DNA of 64,000 nucleotides from Gnetum montanum (lineage: Eukaryota > Streptophyta > Gnetopsida > Gnetales > Gnetaceae), in the NCBI GenBank assembly GCA_015680685.1, contig MNCI01037652.1, positions 444,465-508,464 of the forward strand, in the 5' to 3' direction. The notes under the pieces are model-generated. The model did not search any database, was not told the origin of the DNA, and saw only the letters and a list, made by a program, of their open reading frames with translations. This document shows positions 47,306 to 59,033 of the stretch, in pieces. The number at the start of each line of letters is the position of its first letter. The stretch's first letter is position 1. Both the position numbers and the translations under genes were made by a program.

Positions 47306-50300
47306 TTGTTAGAAGTTTCCAACTTCTCCCGATTGATGTTCGAAGGTTAAGGGGTGGAAGTCGGTGACGCTCATACTCCAATGTGTCTATGCCTTCATTG
47401 TTGACATGAGTTATTCCCTCAGCTCATTCCATGCATGTTGTTGGGCTACTATTTTGATCAGCTGTCAACCACTGGGCATCCTCTTGTTGAGTGGTTGCTA
47501 CATACAAGCACCTTTGAATGTTATCCTCTGGTGCACATCAGTTACATGCAAGAGATGTTAAATTTCACATCACCCATGATTCCTACATATCCTCACCCTT
47601 TGAGTCATTGTATGTGATGCACGGAACTTTCTTCTTCTCAATCTTTCCATAAATATTTACCTTAGATATCTCCAAGGAAAGATTGTGGATCCCTAGGTAC
47701 ACATCTATTGTACTTAGCCATGGCTTTCCCATTATAATTAGGAAGTCCCCTTTGTCATTGTTAATTTCTATCACCAGGAAATCAGCTGGGTATGACCAAC
47801 CACACACAATGGTAACAATGTCTCCATAAATCCCAAGGGAATGGTGATGGACTGGTCTGCCAGCTCTAGTTGAATATTGCTCTTCTTAAGTTGGGGTAGG
47901 TTCCAGGCTTGATACATTTCTCATGATATTAAGTTGACTCCAAAACCTAAGTCAAGAAGAGCCTTATGTGGTTCATTCCCGATGATTTGTAAATAGATTA
48001 AGGAACTTCCAAGGTTAGATAGTTTCCTAGGAAGGTGGCCTACCTTGATCCAGTCAGTTACGGTATGCATTAACATAATCGTATGCGTTAAGCTCTGTTG
48101 TTGGACTGAAGGGTGCTCCGAAGTCTTATGTGTTGGNTTTTTTTGGTTGTTAGAACTAGCAGCGGGTTGAATGGTTACAGCTCTTGTAGCGTTATGTTGC
48201 TGCGGTTGAGTGGGGAGTTCCCCTTGCATTGTTGGAGCAGGAGGTGTTATGGGAACTATCGGTGGAAGAGGTGCGGACAGATTAGAAGGATGGTATGTGT
48301 ATGGAGCATCTCCCAGGGGAGAAGGAGTCCTTCTAAAGTATTCCTGAACTTGGTAGTGACGTTGGGGAGTTGTGTGACCCATGGAGTCACTTGCAGAAAT
48401 CAGTTGGTACACGTAGTATCCATATGGATCTAGCTGCCGGTAAGGGTATTGTTGTTTTGGCAGGGGCATCCCCCATGACTATGGGTATTGCCACTGCTGA
48501 TGTTGACCGATGGGTTGTGGTGGAGTTCCACTTGGATAGTACGTTAATGATTGGTGGAACTACCTTGGGTTACCTTGGGAATAAGGTAACCTTCAGGGTG
48601 TCTGCCGTTGGTTAAGTCTCAGGTTGAGTGCATACACCCCAGACTCTTGTAGATGTGAGATGATTGAACAACATCCTTTGGGATGGTCATATTGGCAAAT
48701 CTGACATCCACTGTCATCTTCTATGTCAAAATCCACAACCTCATCAGAGATAGTTATTTTCCCCTTACCCTTGTCATGTGCAGGGCTTGGATCTCTCCAC
48801 TTTTTCTTGTCCTTGTCACTACTTCGTTCCCCCTTAGACTCCTCTACGATTTTTAGAACAATTTCAATTTTACTATCTAAGGAGCTCCATACTTCATCTT
48901 CCTTAGCCAATACTTCTGTTGTTAGCTTTTGAAACGACAAGGTTTTTCTATTCACCAACTCTTCGAGTGGTGACTCATCCTCTTCATCGCAAAATCTCAC
49001 TCCCTTCTTTCGGAGGGAAGGATCACGATTATATTATTCCACACTCTCTCTTTTCCATAGCTCCCCTTCTTCTTTGGCTACTTGTTCCAACAATCGATGA
49101 ATCTCATGGGATCTAAGTTCAGATAATCTCCCTTGGGCATAAGTCCCAAGGGTTCTCCTAGTTTCATACCTTAGCCCATCTACGATGTGGCGAAGTTGAT
49201 CCTGTTGTGCGTAACCATGGCTCAGGCAATGATGTAACAATGCATAGTAGCAGCCCATGGCAACATCCAAGGGTTCGTGAGTACCTTGCTTCCATCCTTG
49301 GATCTGCTTACACAAGTTAGACACTCTGGAGTACGTTTGATATTTATCATTGAAGAGTTCTAACATCATACTCCACCTCCTAATGGTCTCCAGTTCTAAG
49401 GACTAGTACCAACTCTCTGCTTCCTTTATGAGTGTCCTAGGAAACAACTTGAGCTTCTACCACTCGTTTTCTATATTTTTCAAGGTGCAGGCATCATGGA
49501 ATGCCTGTAAATGATTCTGCAGATCAACATTGTATCCACCTTCGAAGCGTGGGATGTTGTTCATGTCTAAATGCTTGATTCAGCTATGATCATCTCTTTC
49601 ATGACGTCTATGATGTCTACATTGTTCCCTACTTTCCCTTTGTTCATGTTTAGACTCTCTAGATTGCCCTTGTCCTCTCTCTCAACTCTCTCGTCGAGGT
49701 CTCTCATTTTGTCTACCTCTATCCTCAGCGTTATGCTCTCAATGACTATGCCCAGAGGTGGAAGGAGAGGGTGAATGATGTGAAGAAGGGAAAGAAGAAG
49801 GAGAACCATCACCGTGATGATGTTTCTCACCTTCTCTTTTGTGGCTTCGGCCTCGATCGTGATGACGATCTGAGTGCCCATCCTTGTCATGTGTTGTTGT
49901 TCCCTCAGTGAATAGTTGGCATTCATGGGGATCAAAACCAGGGTTGTGTATCATGGATCATAGGTTCTGATACCCCACCTCCTCACTATCATTAGGAGGG
50001 GAAACATCATTCAATGGAGAACCCGTTATAAGTGGTTCACCATCTCCGATTTCACTTAGGACGTGTGGGACCCCTTTGCCCTTCAACAGTGTGTGGTGGC
50101 TCTCCTGCCGTGAGTCCCTTAAACGTTGTGTGACTATGGGATGGTAATCCTTCATGTCAAAATCTGCCACAACGTATTCAGCATATAATTTTGTCATGCT
50201 GATCTATGCCAAAGCATGGAGGAGCATGTTGGGGACTGCACGATCTAGAGGTAACAATATGTTACCTTGCAAGTCTCTCCAGTGCATTTATTCATCTTGA

Positions 50301-50464
50301 TGGAGGATAAAAGTAAAATCTGGTATATAATCATCAAGATGGATATATACCACTTGGTATTGTTGAGGAACTGGCTGATTTTGGTTATGTGCTTTAGATT
50401 ACCGACTATTTCTTGTATTATCCCTAGGTGGTGTAATGCTCTTGTGACAAGAAGAAGAAGACAT
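47306..50464 (-). pseudogene. gag-protease of element C
   Basis: The start at 50464 (MSSSSCHKS) matches the MSSHR start of B. Next are IPDFTFILHQDE near 50300, AEYVVADFDMKDYHP near 50180, the NDVSPPNDSEE segment and an RSHKREGEKHHH low-complexity stretch. The capsid region includes MMLELFNDKYQTYSRVSNL near 49350, HEPLDVAMGCYYALLHHCLS and LSELRSHEIHRLLEQ. An acidic DFDIEDDSGCQICQYDHPKGCC cluster follows near 48700. The Pro/Gln/Tyr-rich linker precedes the protease: HKALLDLGFGVNLIS near 47930 and VCGWSYPADFLVIEI near 47790. Coding similarity ends at NINREKLETSNKF near 47310, where the deletion junction lies. There are few stops compared with E. A single N sits at 48137. Confidence 0.88.
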
Positions 50465-50589
50465 TGTGTCTTATTCGGTGTGCTAATTAATCGCTATATA
50501 ATTTTTTATTTAATTAACCCTAAGGGTTCATTTAAGCTCCCAACGATGTGAGTGATCTCCTATGTTCTACTTAGCACACAAACACTTAG

Positions 50590-50607
50590 TCCCTGGAAAT
50601 GGCGCCA
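50590..50607 (-). promoter_or_regulatory. Primer-binding site of element C
   Basis: The minus strand reads TGGCGCCATTTCCAGGGA, 1 nt from the LTR end. It matches the tRNA-Asp complement at 15 of 18 positions. The differences are two G-to-A and one G-to-T. Confidence 0.8.
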
Positions 50608-50608
50608 A

Positions 50609-51367
50609 TGATGAGTGGCGAGGTACCCCTACACTCAACCATACGAATATGAGCGTAACATGCATGATCTGGTCGAACTCTATAGACTAAGTGCCTACAC
50701 ACCTCATGGAACACTTAAGGTTAATTATTCGTTGTCTTCCCAAACTTACTTGTATTTGTCACGGTGTATGGTTCAGTAAGTCTGAGGTATATGATTTTTG
50801 TAGCTTTTTTGTTTTATCTCCTATGTTGATAAGGTAAAGAGTTGAAGAGACTAATTACTAACTTCAACTAACTAACTAAGTCTAAATTAACCTAGCATCA
50901 TCATCTGTTCCCACTTACCATTCATACCCTGAGCCAATGCAACCTTGGTTACCAAACACTAATCATTGCTAGGATCACCAAGTGTAACGCACGTACTCGA
51001 AGCAGTTGTACTAAGGCACTTAACTAGGAGAGAAGGGTTGAGAAAGATTTAATGACTAATAAAGCATGTAAATGATAAATAATAAATAACAATAAATAAA
51101 ATCCTAATTATCTTATTCCATGCACTACAAGGTTTATCCAAGAAGTTTGTCTTTATTGCCATACACAAACATGTGTTCAAGTACAATGTCTGCTTGAATA
51201 AAGATCTGTTCACTTGGAGTTCCTACTGCAGGCACGTGGAAAATATTCTATCTTTAGAGGGATCAAACTGCTAGAGTTTCACTATGGTCTAAGCCTAGAT
51301 GGAAAACAAGGGAGAGCTGCCTCTTATTTATAAACTTGGCGGTGCACTGCGATATCGCATCCCATCA
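50609..51367 (-). repeat. 5' LTR of element C (759 bp)
   Basis: The minus strand runs from TGATGGGATGCGATATCGC at 51367 to GCCACTCATCA at 50609. It has only one GATATC unit in U3, against three in the 3' LTR. This explains much of the 23-bp length difference. Confidence 0.93.
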
Positions 51368-52079
51368 GGTGGGTGCCAAAATTTGGGAGGTTACCATATA
51401 TAGTAAGTTCCATACCCTTATGGCCATTCCATTTACTAAAAATAGTAATGAAAGGATAACATCCATGTTGGAATGATGGCTTCTATGCTAGGAGAAGATC
51501 TTTCATGTTGGGGAAGATCTTCCACACTAGGAGTAAATCTTCCACACTGGGCATGAAGTTTCTATGTTGGAGATAAATTTTTCATGTTGAGCATGTAGTT
51601 TCCCCACTAAGCATGCAGTTTCCATGCTAAGCATGAAGTTTCCACATTGAGGGGTAAAGTTTCCATGCTGAGGGGGATGGTTGTATCCCTCCATGCTAGG
51701 GTAGGTAAGATCTACCTCCTTGCAAGTGTTCCCAGTGTAGAAAATTGTATATCCCTCATAAAACACTGTCAAATTACCATTGTAGTATCCCAAAATATTA
51801 CTCCTCATAAAACCCATCAAATTACCATTTTTTGTATCCCAAAAGATATTTTGACCCCCCAAGCCAAAATATAGACACTATGTGATGTTTTCTACTTGGG
51901 GGATGATGCCTTAACCACCTATGAGGCATTTTAGCCCTAAAAGTATGAAATATGTGAGATTGCCCCTCATGGGTTATAGTTTTTACATTGATAATAAATT
52001 TTTATCTTGGGTTTTATGGGGTGAAGGCTACATGATGAAAAATGGTTACAACATGCAAATTTTGGTGGTGTTTTACATC

Positions 52080-54026
52080 CTCCATGGAGAGATTGTGATT
52101 CTTCATTGCCAACCTCCTTAGGTCCAAGTTTACCTTGGCAAGCTACTCCTACTATTATCTCACAAATTCAACTATTTGGTCTTTTTACTCTTTGACATTA
52201 CACAAATGATGAATGTCATGTGTAAGGACCAAGTTCTCCTTGTAAACTTGCATGAAGTCCTTATTGGTGTTGAAGGCAAGGGCTTCCAATATGAAGATGT
52301 TGAAGACCGTCATCTCCTTGGCATTCTTAGTCTCTTTCAATTTCTATTGAAGTTGTAGGAAGTTGAGAATGGTAGGGTCAGCAAGATAGGTTCTCAATTC
52401 TGCAACTTTGGTAGCCAACTGATAGTTTTCACTAGTGACTTCTTCTAGTTAGGTGTTAGTGATGATGAGCTTGCCCTTTGTCTCAAGTAGCATTGACTAG
52501 GTAGTAATGATTTCTTTCGGGAGATTGAAGATCTTTGGAAGTAATTACTAATGGATTGTGTTCAATCATCTACTTCTTACTCCTATGAAAGCCTATGCAT
52601 CTTTAATTGTAGCTATGTCAGGCATGGCTACCATAGGAGCATTTAATGCTTTAGCCACTCAATTTACCACCAATTTTGCTATCATGTCTTATCCATGGTA
52701 CTACATCACTAGGATAGTCGCTCCCTCACCTTCCTCTAGGTGCACTAAGAAAGTGGAGGCATTCCTAGAGATATCTAGGAATTCTTGTTGTCTAGGGATA
52801 GACATTGTCATCTCTTGGATGCTTGGATTCATTCTCGCAAGCATCTACATACATTAGATGAAGAACAACGAGGTGATCTCCTTTAGCCAGCTAATGATTT
52901 TGGTAACTTCATTGAGGTGGCTTAATGTTGTTTCTTAGACCAAGGACTTCTTACAACTTGCCTCTCCTTGTTGTTTCCATAGTATTTGTTCATAAAGTTA
53001 CCTCATTCGTTCAATAGCTACATGAGCCTCTTGTGTGGTTTCATCAGTAGGTGGTGGTGGTGGATGCTCCTTCTTTAGTATCTTGGTAGCTACCTTTTTC
53101 TTTATCATTTCCTGCTACGATGTGGTAGAAGCATGATGGATCATGTCATTGGCATAGCGAGCTATGCCTCTCCTTCTACAGAGTTTACAAATCAGGTACA
53201 AAAAGGGGAGTGTCTTCCTTTCTCACTCATTCTCTTTGAAGCATTTCTCTATCTCGAGAAAGATGAGTTAAGGGATGTTGATGGGGAATCAATTTCTTAG
53301 AGTGGCACATGCATGGATAGAGAAGGAAGTCACCTTACAGGGCCTCACCATCAGGTTTAGATGATCAGCTGCTATCTCAAAATAAGCTCTATCTACTCTA
53401 GTGAGTGCATTTTATTCCATACGGTCCACCCCATAGCATCATTGGATCCACTCCTTTTTTACATCTAAGTCCACCTAGGTTGACATGTCTGCTAGAGTTT
53501 CTTCAGTGTTAGGAAAGTCGAGGACCTCTGAAATGACCTTAATCAAATAAGAGATAGTTATGTCTTTGATTTTGACAATGGCATCTCCCTTCCAAGTGTT
53601 CCAGAAGAGGTATGTTTCTACCCTGTATCACTCTCCAATAGAAGAGATAATGGGCCACATGGAAGACCCCTACAATTGTGTTTAGACTTCCTCTAATGCG
53701 AAGTCCAAGAAAGGACCAAAGTTAATTTCCTAAAGAACTGAACTTTGGACCACCTTGAAAGAAATTTGTTCTAGGCAAGCCTCGATTAATGTGACCCCTA
53801 GATTAGGCCTATGCCTTGGCACTTCATCTTACCACAACTAGCCAATCTCTTCTATAGGAATTTAGTGAATAGATTCCATATTTGGCTCCTCCTAAAGAGG
53901 TCTTGTTACATGGGTTTTGACCTATCCTTATTGGGGTTGTTATGGTTGCTATCGTCTTCCTCCTCTCAATTGCTTCTCCTTGGGTTGAGATGGTTCTTCT
54001 TTGTGCGATCTCCTCTTAGGTGTCAT
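52080..54026 (-). pseudogene. Third ORF of element E, N-terminal and middle part
   Basis: ATG at 54026 (MTPKRRSHKEEP) matches MTPKSRHPRDEG of B. A basic segment follows, then the N-terminal domain (VLQELNFGPFLD-like near 53720) and the second conserved block near 53270. A coiled-coil part has HHLCNVKE and EELAKVNLDLRR near 52150, ending NLSMED at 52085. F then interrupts the frame. There are many stops and some frameshifts. Function unknown, as for the copies in A and B. Confidence 0.8.
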
Positions 54027-54322
54027 TTGTGATCACAAACAAAACCAAGGATTAGTGTATAAAGTGTAACCTTTAATGCTCTTGATACCTTTCTTCCTTT
54101 GGGTAAGTTACACTTAAGTTAGTTGTGATCATGACAAATTAATTATTATTATTATTATTTAATTAATATTTTATTAGTTTAGTTACCAAAGTTTGTCTAT
54201 GAGGTTTAACTTGGTATAGATGGTGATTTTAATATTATTTTTATTAGTTAAACCTTAGGGAGTTAGAAAAAAATTTTCCAGTAGAAACCAAAGGTTCATG
54301 GCCCCCACGATGCAAAGCTCAC
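54027..54322 (-). other. Putative leader intron of the third ORF in element E
   Basis: The donor GAAG|GTGAGC (minus, at 54322) is a strong plant-type donor. The acceptor position reads GTGATCACAA before ATG, where B has TTGATTACAG, so the AG has probably mutated to AA. Length 296 nt, close to the 292 nt in A. A G tract (CATCGTGGGGGCC) lies near 54300. Confidence 0.45.
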
Positions 54323-54470
54323 CTTCAGTAGCTAGAGGGTTGAAGAAAAGGTTGAATTGGATAAGCAATTGATAAGTTGTAGTGCTTGGAAGGTGCATTG
54401 GGCTCAGAAAAATGCAAAAACACTCCTAGCATTGTGATGCAAATGTAGAAAAGTAGCTAAGTGTTGGTGC

Positions 54471-54560
54471 ATATTTATAGACTTTTTTTGTTGCATTGAT
54501 GAGGATGTGTTGATGCATCGTGCTCCATCTACAAGGATGCATTGACATAACCTATTGAGC
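54471..54560 (-). promoter_or_regulatory. Internal promoter-like module of element E
   Basis: The minus strand has TCAATGCATCC, GATGCATCAACACATCC and TCATCAATGCAAC motifs like the U3 cluster of the A family. GTCTATAAATATGC follows at 54470-54482. Confidence 0.5.
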
Positions 54561-55960
54561 AATTTTTCCACATATAAAAAATAAGTTTTGGAGAAGAGTT
54601 TGATAATGAAATTGGAGTCTAGAGGAGGCTAAAAAAATCTAGAATAAGGACAAAACATGGAAGAGGGTGTGGAATTGCATTGGGAAAGAAGAAGTGAAAG
54701 AAAATTGGTATGCCAAGGAGAGCAAAAATCAATGTTTCTTATGTAACCCCATGGAAATGAGTGCAAAATAACTAAGGAATAGGAAGTTTAGTGGAACCAA
54801 ACCAATGGAGTATGCAAGTGGATCCTCCCCATAGCAGGCTCATGCCCTTGCATGTTCTCATATCAAGGAGTCCATAGGCCCCAAGGATGATTGATTGTTA
54901 GGGATTACTAAAGATTAAATCCACCTAAGAGATTACTAAAGAACTAAAACATATCAAAATAGACACATCGACTATCCATGGTAAGAGGCAATGAGGTGTT
55001 AGATGACTAGAGTAGACCAATGGGGGAGAGAGAGTATGGTAATAGAGTCTAACATCTTGATCACATGAATTCCAAGTTTATGATTAACATGACTCGATAT
55101 TGTCCCATCCTTAGTTGGAACCAAGTACATCCACTTCTAGTAACTTCACATTGACACATTAAGACCATTCCATTCCCAAGAGTTCATGAATACCCTCAAA
55201 GACCATCCACCATTCCAAAGACAAAAGAAAAGAGAAATAAGAAGTGAGGAAGGGCCTTAGTTAGAGGATGCCTTCATGCATGGGTAACATGTATTTCTAG
55301 CCCCATAACCAATGCTTGTAGCCCATTATTTGTCTAAGGAATGTGCTTTGAATTTCCATGTTGTTTTATCATATCATGGGAACCATACCATGCAAAGACA
55401 TACTACCTATTTATTGGTCAATGGTAGAAATGGTGAGAGCTCAGTAAAAATACTCATAAAACTCACAAATATAGATGGACATAAAAGTGACAAGTCTCCT
55501 TAAAATCACACCCTTAACTATTTCTCTTGGTTCGTTCAAAGTCTAGTAAGTACCAAGGTCATAAGTTCATTATAAGTTGTAATTAATAAAGAACCTCATG
55601 CTTCCAAGATGAAAGAACTCCATATAGTGAGTGGAATGGGAGGAAAACATGCACTCACTACCATATACCACAAGAAAAAACCAATAGTCCATTAATCAAT
55701 GTCATAATTCAAAGATGAAAAGTAGTTATTAAGTAATCATTTCACATGAAGTATAGTTTGGATGTAATTTTTCAATAATAAGCAGCTTTTATTTCAGCAT
55801 TAAGTCCTAATGGAAATAAAAAACAACAAAAAATATAAGAAAATTGAAATAAGTGAAAAATATATAAAATAAATTTCAAAATACTCAAGAAATGTAGAAT
55901 GGTGTAATACAAAAAATTTGAAAAAATAAGGAGCCATGACAAGACATTAGCATGGAAGAA
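54561..55960 (-). other. Post-integrase spacer of element E
   Basis: No gene seen. It aligns in patches with the spacers of A and B (for example GGATCCTCCCC near 54820 and AGAGGATGCCTTC near 55265 on the + strand). Confidence 0.55.
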
Positions 55961-58960
55961 TCTCTCCCACGACTGAGTTGTAATGAGGAGATTTAAAAGA
56001 TTGAGTATGCTTAGTCATTGGTGGAGGCATTTGTGTTGCCATTAGTTACTCTTGTCTCCAAGAAAGGTTTTACTTGTTGCGTGTTGACCAACAATATTCT
56101 GTTAGGTTGGATGAGTGGTAAATCATTATGGCCACATATGGAAAAGTTGCATGGATAATGTAAGAGACCTTCCATGGCATTTGAAATTTTGTACATTGCT
56201 AGAAATGCATGTGGTTCTAGTAGAACACCTTATCTCCTGGTTGAAACATAACTTTTCTTATTTGGAGATCATGGCATTGCTTGCTATGTGCCTTGTGTAC
56301 TTCATTCAATGATAAGGCCACTAATATATTTTTTTCTAGCATGTTAAGGTTCATTAACCTTTCTCTTTGGGCTAAACTTAAATCTAGGTCAAGGTCACAA
56401 TCCATTGGAAGTGTACAAAGCTTGGTTTGAATTGAAAGAGTTGGGAGTTTTCCATACACTAACTCATAGGGAGAATATCCAATAGGAAGTTTCCATGTTG
56501 AATGATAAGCCCAAAGAGCATCGTTGAGTTTATTGCTTTGGTCCTTCCTATACTCACTAATGATGTGTATTAGTATTTTTTTTATTTTCCTATTCATTAC
56601 CTCAGCCTGACCTTTAGCTTTGGGATGGTATGGAGTTGTGAGTTTATGCTCAACCCCCAAGTGTTGCATAATTTTTTGAAAGGTGGTGCTTATAGAGTAT
56701 GTTCCATTATCAAAAATTAGTGCCCTCAGCACACTAAACATGTTTACCACCTATTGTTGACAAACTGTGCTATCATAGAGGATGAACAGTCAGTGACAAT
56801 AGTAGCTTTAGCCCACTTTGTATAATAGTCAACAATGACTATTATGTACATGTTTCCATTTAACATGGGATTGATGGATCCCATGAAATTAATGCCACAA
56901 ATATTGAAAGGCTCGAGTGGTTTAATCCACTATTATGATCCTTCCATGCATGTGGTCATTCCTCCATCACGTTGACACCTATGATAGGAATAGAAGAAGT
57001 CATGGACATCCCTAAAGATCATTGGCCAATAATACCCTTCCATTAGGATCTCAATGGTCATTCTCCTTCTAGTATAGTGGCCCCCACAAGGACCTTTGTG
57101 AGTTTCCTGAAGGATTAAAGTTGATTTGTGTTAGGTACACACCACCATACTTGGCCATCAACATAACTCTTATACAAGTTGCCATTGATTTTTATGAAAT
57201 GCTTGGCTTAATAAAGAAACTATTGTTTCCTTTTTTGGTCCCATTTCTATGGCATCTCTTGTGTGAGTAGATAAGAAAGGATGTCATCGTACCAATTGGA
57301 TGCTTTGGGATTTTAAGCATCAACAACACCAACAAAGAGAAGTTCATCTGGGAATTGATTAGATAATGGATCCTCATCCTCTTTGCTATCCCATATTAAC
57401 TTAGAAAAGTGGTTAGCTACCACATTCTCTGTCCCCATTCCATCAATGATTGTAAGATCAACTCTTGAAGAATCAATAGCCATCGTATGACACAGGGGCT
57501 CATCGTTGGTTTATTCATTAGGAACCATATGGCACTATGGTCAATGTGCATAAAAATTTGATATTCAAGCACATAGTGCCTAAATTTCTCTAGGGCATAC
57601 ACCATTTCCATGAGCTTCTTTAAAGTAATAGTGTAGTTCAATTATGCATCCACATTACTTTTGCTTGCATAGTGGATGTAATATAGACATTTCTAATCAT
57701 GCAACTATGTAAGCATGGCTCCCAAACCATAGTTTGATGCATCGATCATGATGTGAAATGGCTTGAACTAGTCTGGTGCCCACAGAATTAGAGTTTTTAC
57801 AAGTTTTTGCTTCAATTTTTGGAATGCATTCTCAGATTTCCTGATCTAGGTGAATGGTGCATCTTTCTTTATTAGCTCCACCAATGGTTTGATAATTTTT
57901 GAGAAGTTCTTAATGAAGCACCTATAGTAACCAATGTGTCCAAAGAATGACCACACATATTTAACCATTTCTGGTTTCCTAGATATTCCTTGGATGACTT
58001 GGATCTTTTTAGGATTTTACGTTTCCTTTGCTAGAGATTCTATGCCCTAGGAAAATGCCTTCTTAGGCCATCAAATGGCTCTTTTTCCAGTCTTACCTTA
58101 GCTTGGTCTCCACACATATTTTAAGAACCTAATGATGTCCAAGGCTTACTCAAATGTAGCCCCATAGCTGAAGAAGTCAACCATGAAGACTTTCATCCTA
58201 CTATCGATATGTTTTTGAAAGATGCTTAGGACTAAACGTTGGAAAGTGACAGGAGCATTACACAAGCTAAAGGGCATCTTTCAGTATGCAAAAGTCCCCT
58301 AGGGACTTGCAAATGTTGCCTTGGCTTGGTCCTTTGGTGTAATTTGGATTTTGTTATATCCACTATAATCATCTAGAAAGTTGTAATAACAATGCCCTAT
58401 AATGGTGTCAAACACTTGGTCCACAAATGACAATGGAAAATGGTCTTTGTAGGTTGCCACATTCAATAGTCGAAATTCTATACAAACTCTCCATTTTCTT
58501 CCCTTCTTTGGTACAATAATAAGTGGGCTAACCCACTTGCAATCTGCAATTGTGTAGATGAAACCTGTTTAGATGAGTTGCTCAATCTCCTCTTTGACAA
58601 TATGTTTAAACTTTGGGTTCAACCTATGTTGTGGCTATTTCTTTGGCTTGGATGAGTCTATGTAGATTCGATGATGGCATATTTGGGGGTCTACCACTAT
58701 GAGCTCATGATATGACCAAGCAAAGGCTATTAGCCATTTGTTCACAACCTTCAACAACTTCTATTTCTGTTCTGGAGTAAGTGTGACATTAAAAATTATC
58801 AACTTGCCATTGTTGAGAAATGCATATTTCATGCCTTCTGGTAGAGCCTTTAACTTAAGAGGCTCTTTTTTGAAAGGTTTAGGAATCTCCAACTTTCCCC
58901 AATTGATTTTAGTTTGTGCTTTAGAGAGTTGGCAATGAAGCTACTCAACATAGGAGCTGA
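55961..58960 (-). pseudogene. Reverse transcriptase, RNase H and integrase of element E
   Basis: RT on the minus strand: CKWVSPLIIVPKKGRKW near 58530, FVDQVFDTIIGHCYYNFLDD, MPFSLCNAPVTFQRL near 58260, and VFMVDFFSYGATFE near 58170, where the first catalytic Asp is now Val. RNase H: HIDHSAIWFLMNKP near 57530. Integrase: a degraded zinc finger near 57080, core IFDNGTYSISTTF near 56710 and YHPKAKGQAEVMNRKIKKIL near 56620, then LNDALWAYHSTWKLPIGYSP and FQPGDKVFY. A PPT-like CTCAGTCGTGGGAGAGA closes it at 55961-55977. A 177-codon integrase frame (56217-56750) is the longest uninterrupted piece. The enzyme is certainly inactive. Confidence 0.9.
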
Positions 58961-59033
58961 TAAGGCTCTCAACTAGTTCTATGTACATTGTTGATTCAAC
59001 TTCATTTTCCATTATTAGCCATTGGGTACCTTC

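Larger units (their letters stand above)
44575..51367 (-). mobile_element. Element C: complete gag-protease-only LTR retrotransposon
   Basis: The LTRs at 44575-45356 and 50609-51367 flank a 5.25-kb interior. Flanking 5-mers GGTAG (44570-44574) and GGTGG (51368-51372) are a target duplication with one change. From the right: LTR, PBS, gag-protease from ATG 50464, then at about 47310 a jump into post-integrase spacer, non-coding 3' part, PPT and LTR. RT, RNase H, integrase and third ORF are absent. Element D has the same junction, so C is a copy of a propagating non-autonomous family rather than a one-off deletion. Confidence 0.92.
43785..52074 (-). mobile_element. Insertion F in the third ORF of E: probable solo LTR of about 1.5 kb, itself split by C
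   Basis: F consists of 43785-44574 and 51373-52074, about 1,492 bp without C. ACATC occurs at 43780-43784 and 52075-52079. Removing F plus one copy restores the third-ORF frame (gag-gat-gtc-tgg-gtg), so the boundaries are secure. On the minus strand it has a TATA-like CCCTATATAACC near 44480 and ends GTCGCTACAA. The other end is AAAACACC. No coding region. The promoter-like TATA and 5-bp duplication suggest a solo LTR, but the ends are not clean TG...CA. Confidence 0.7.

Noticed and set aside
44575-51367. CRISPR-like or other array interpretation of the GATATC units
   Set aside because: Units are few, unevenly spaced and confined to LTR U3 regions of a plant retrotransposon.
52558-52857. A 99-codon + strand frame (and a similar minus-strand frame at 27932-28231)
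   Set aside because: Both are antisense shadows of the same segment of the third ORF in E and A.
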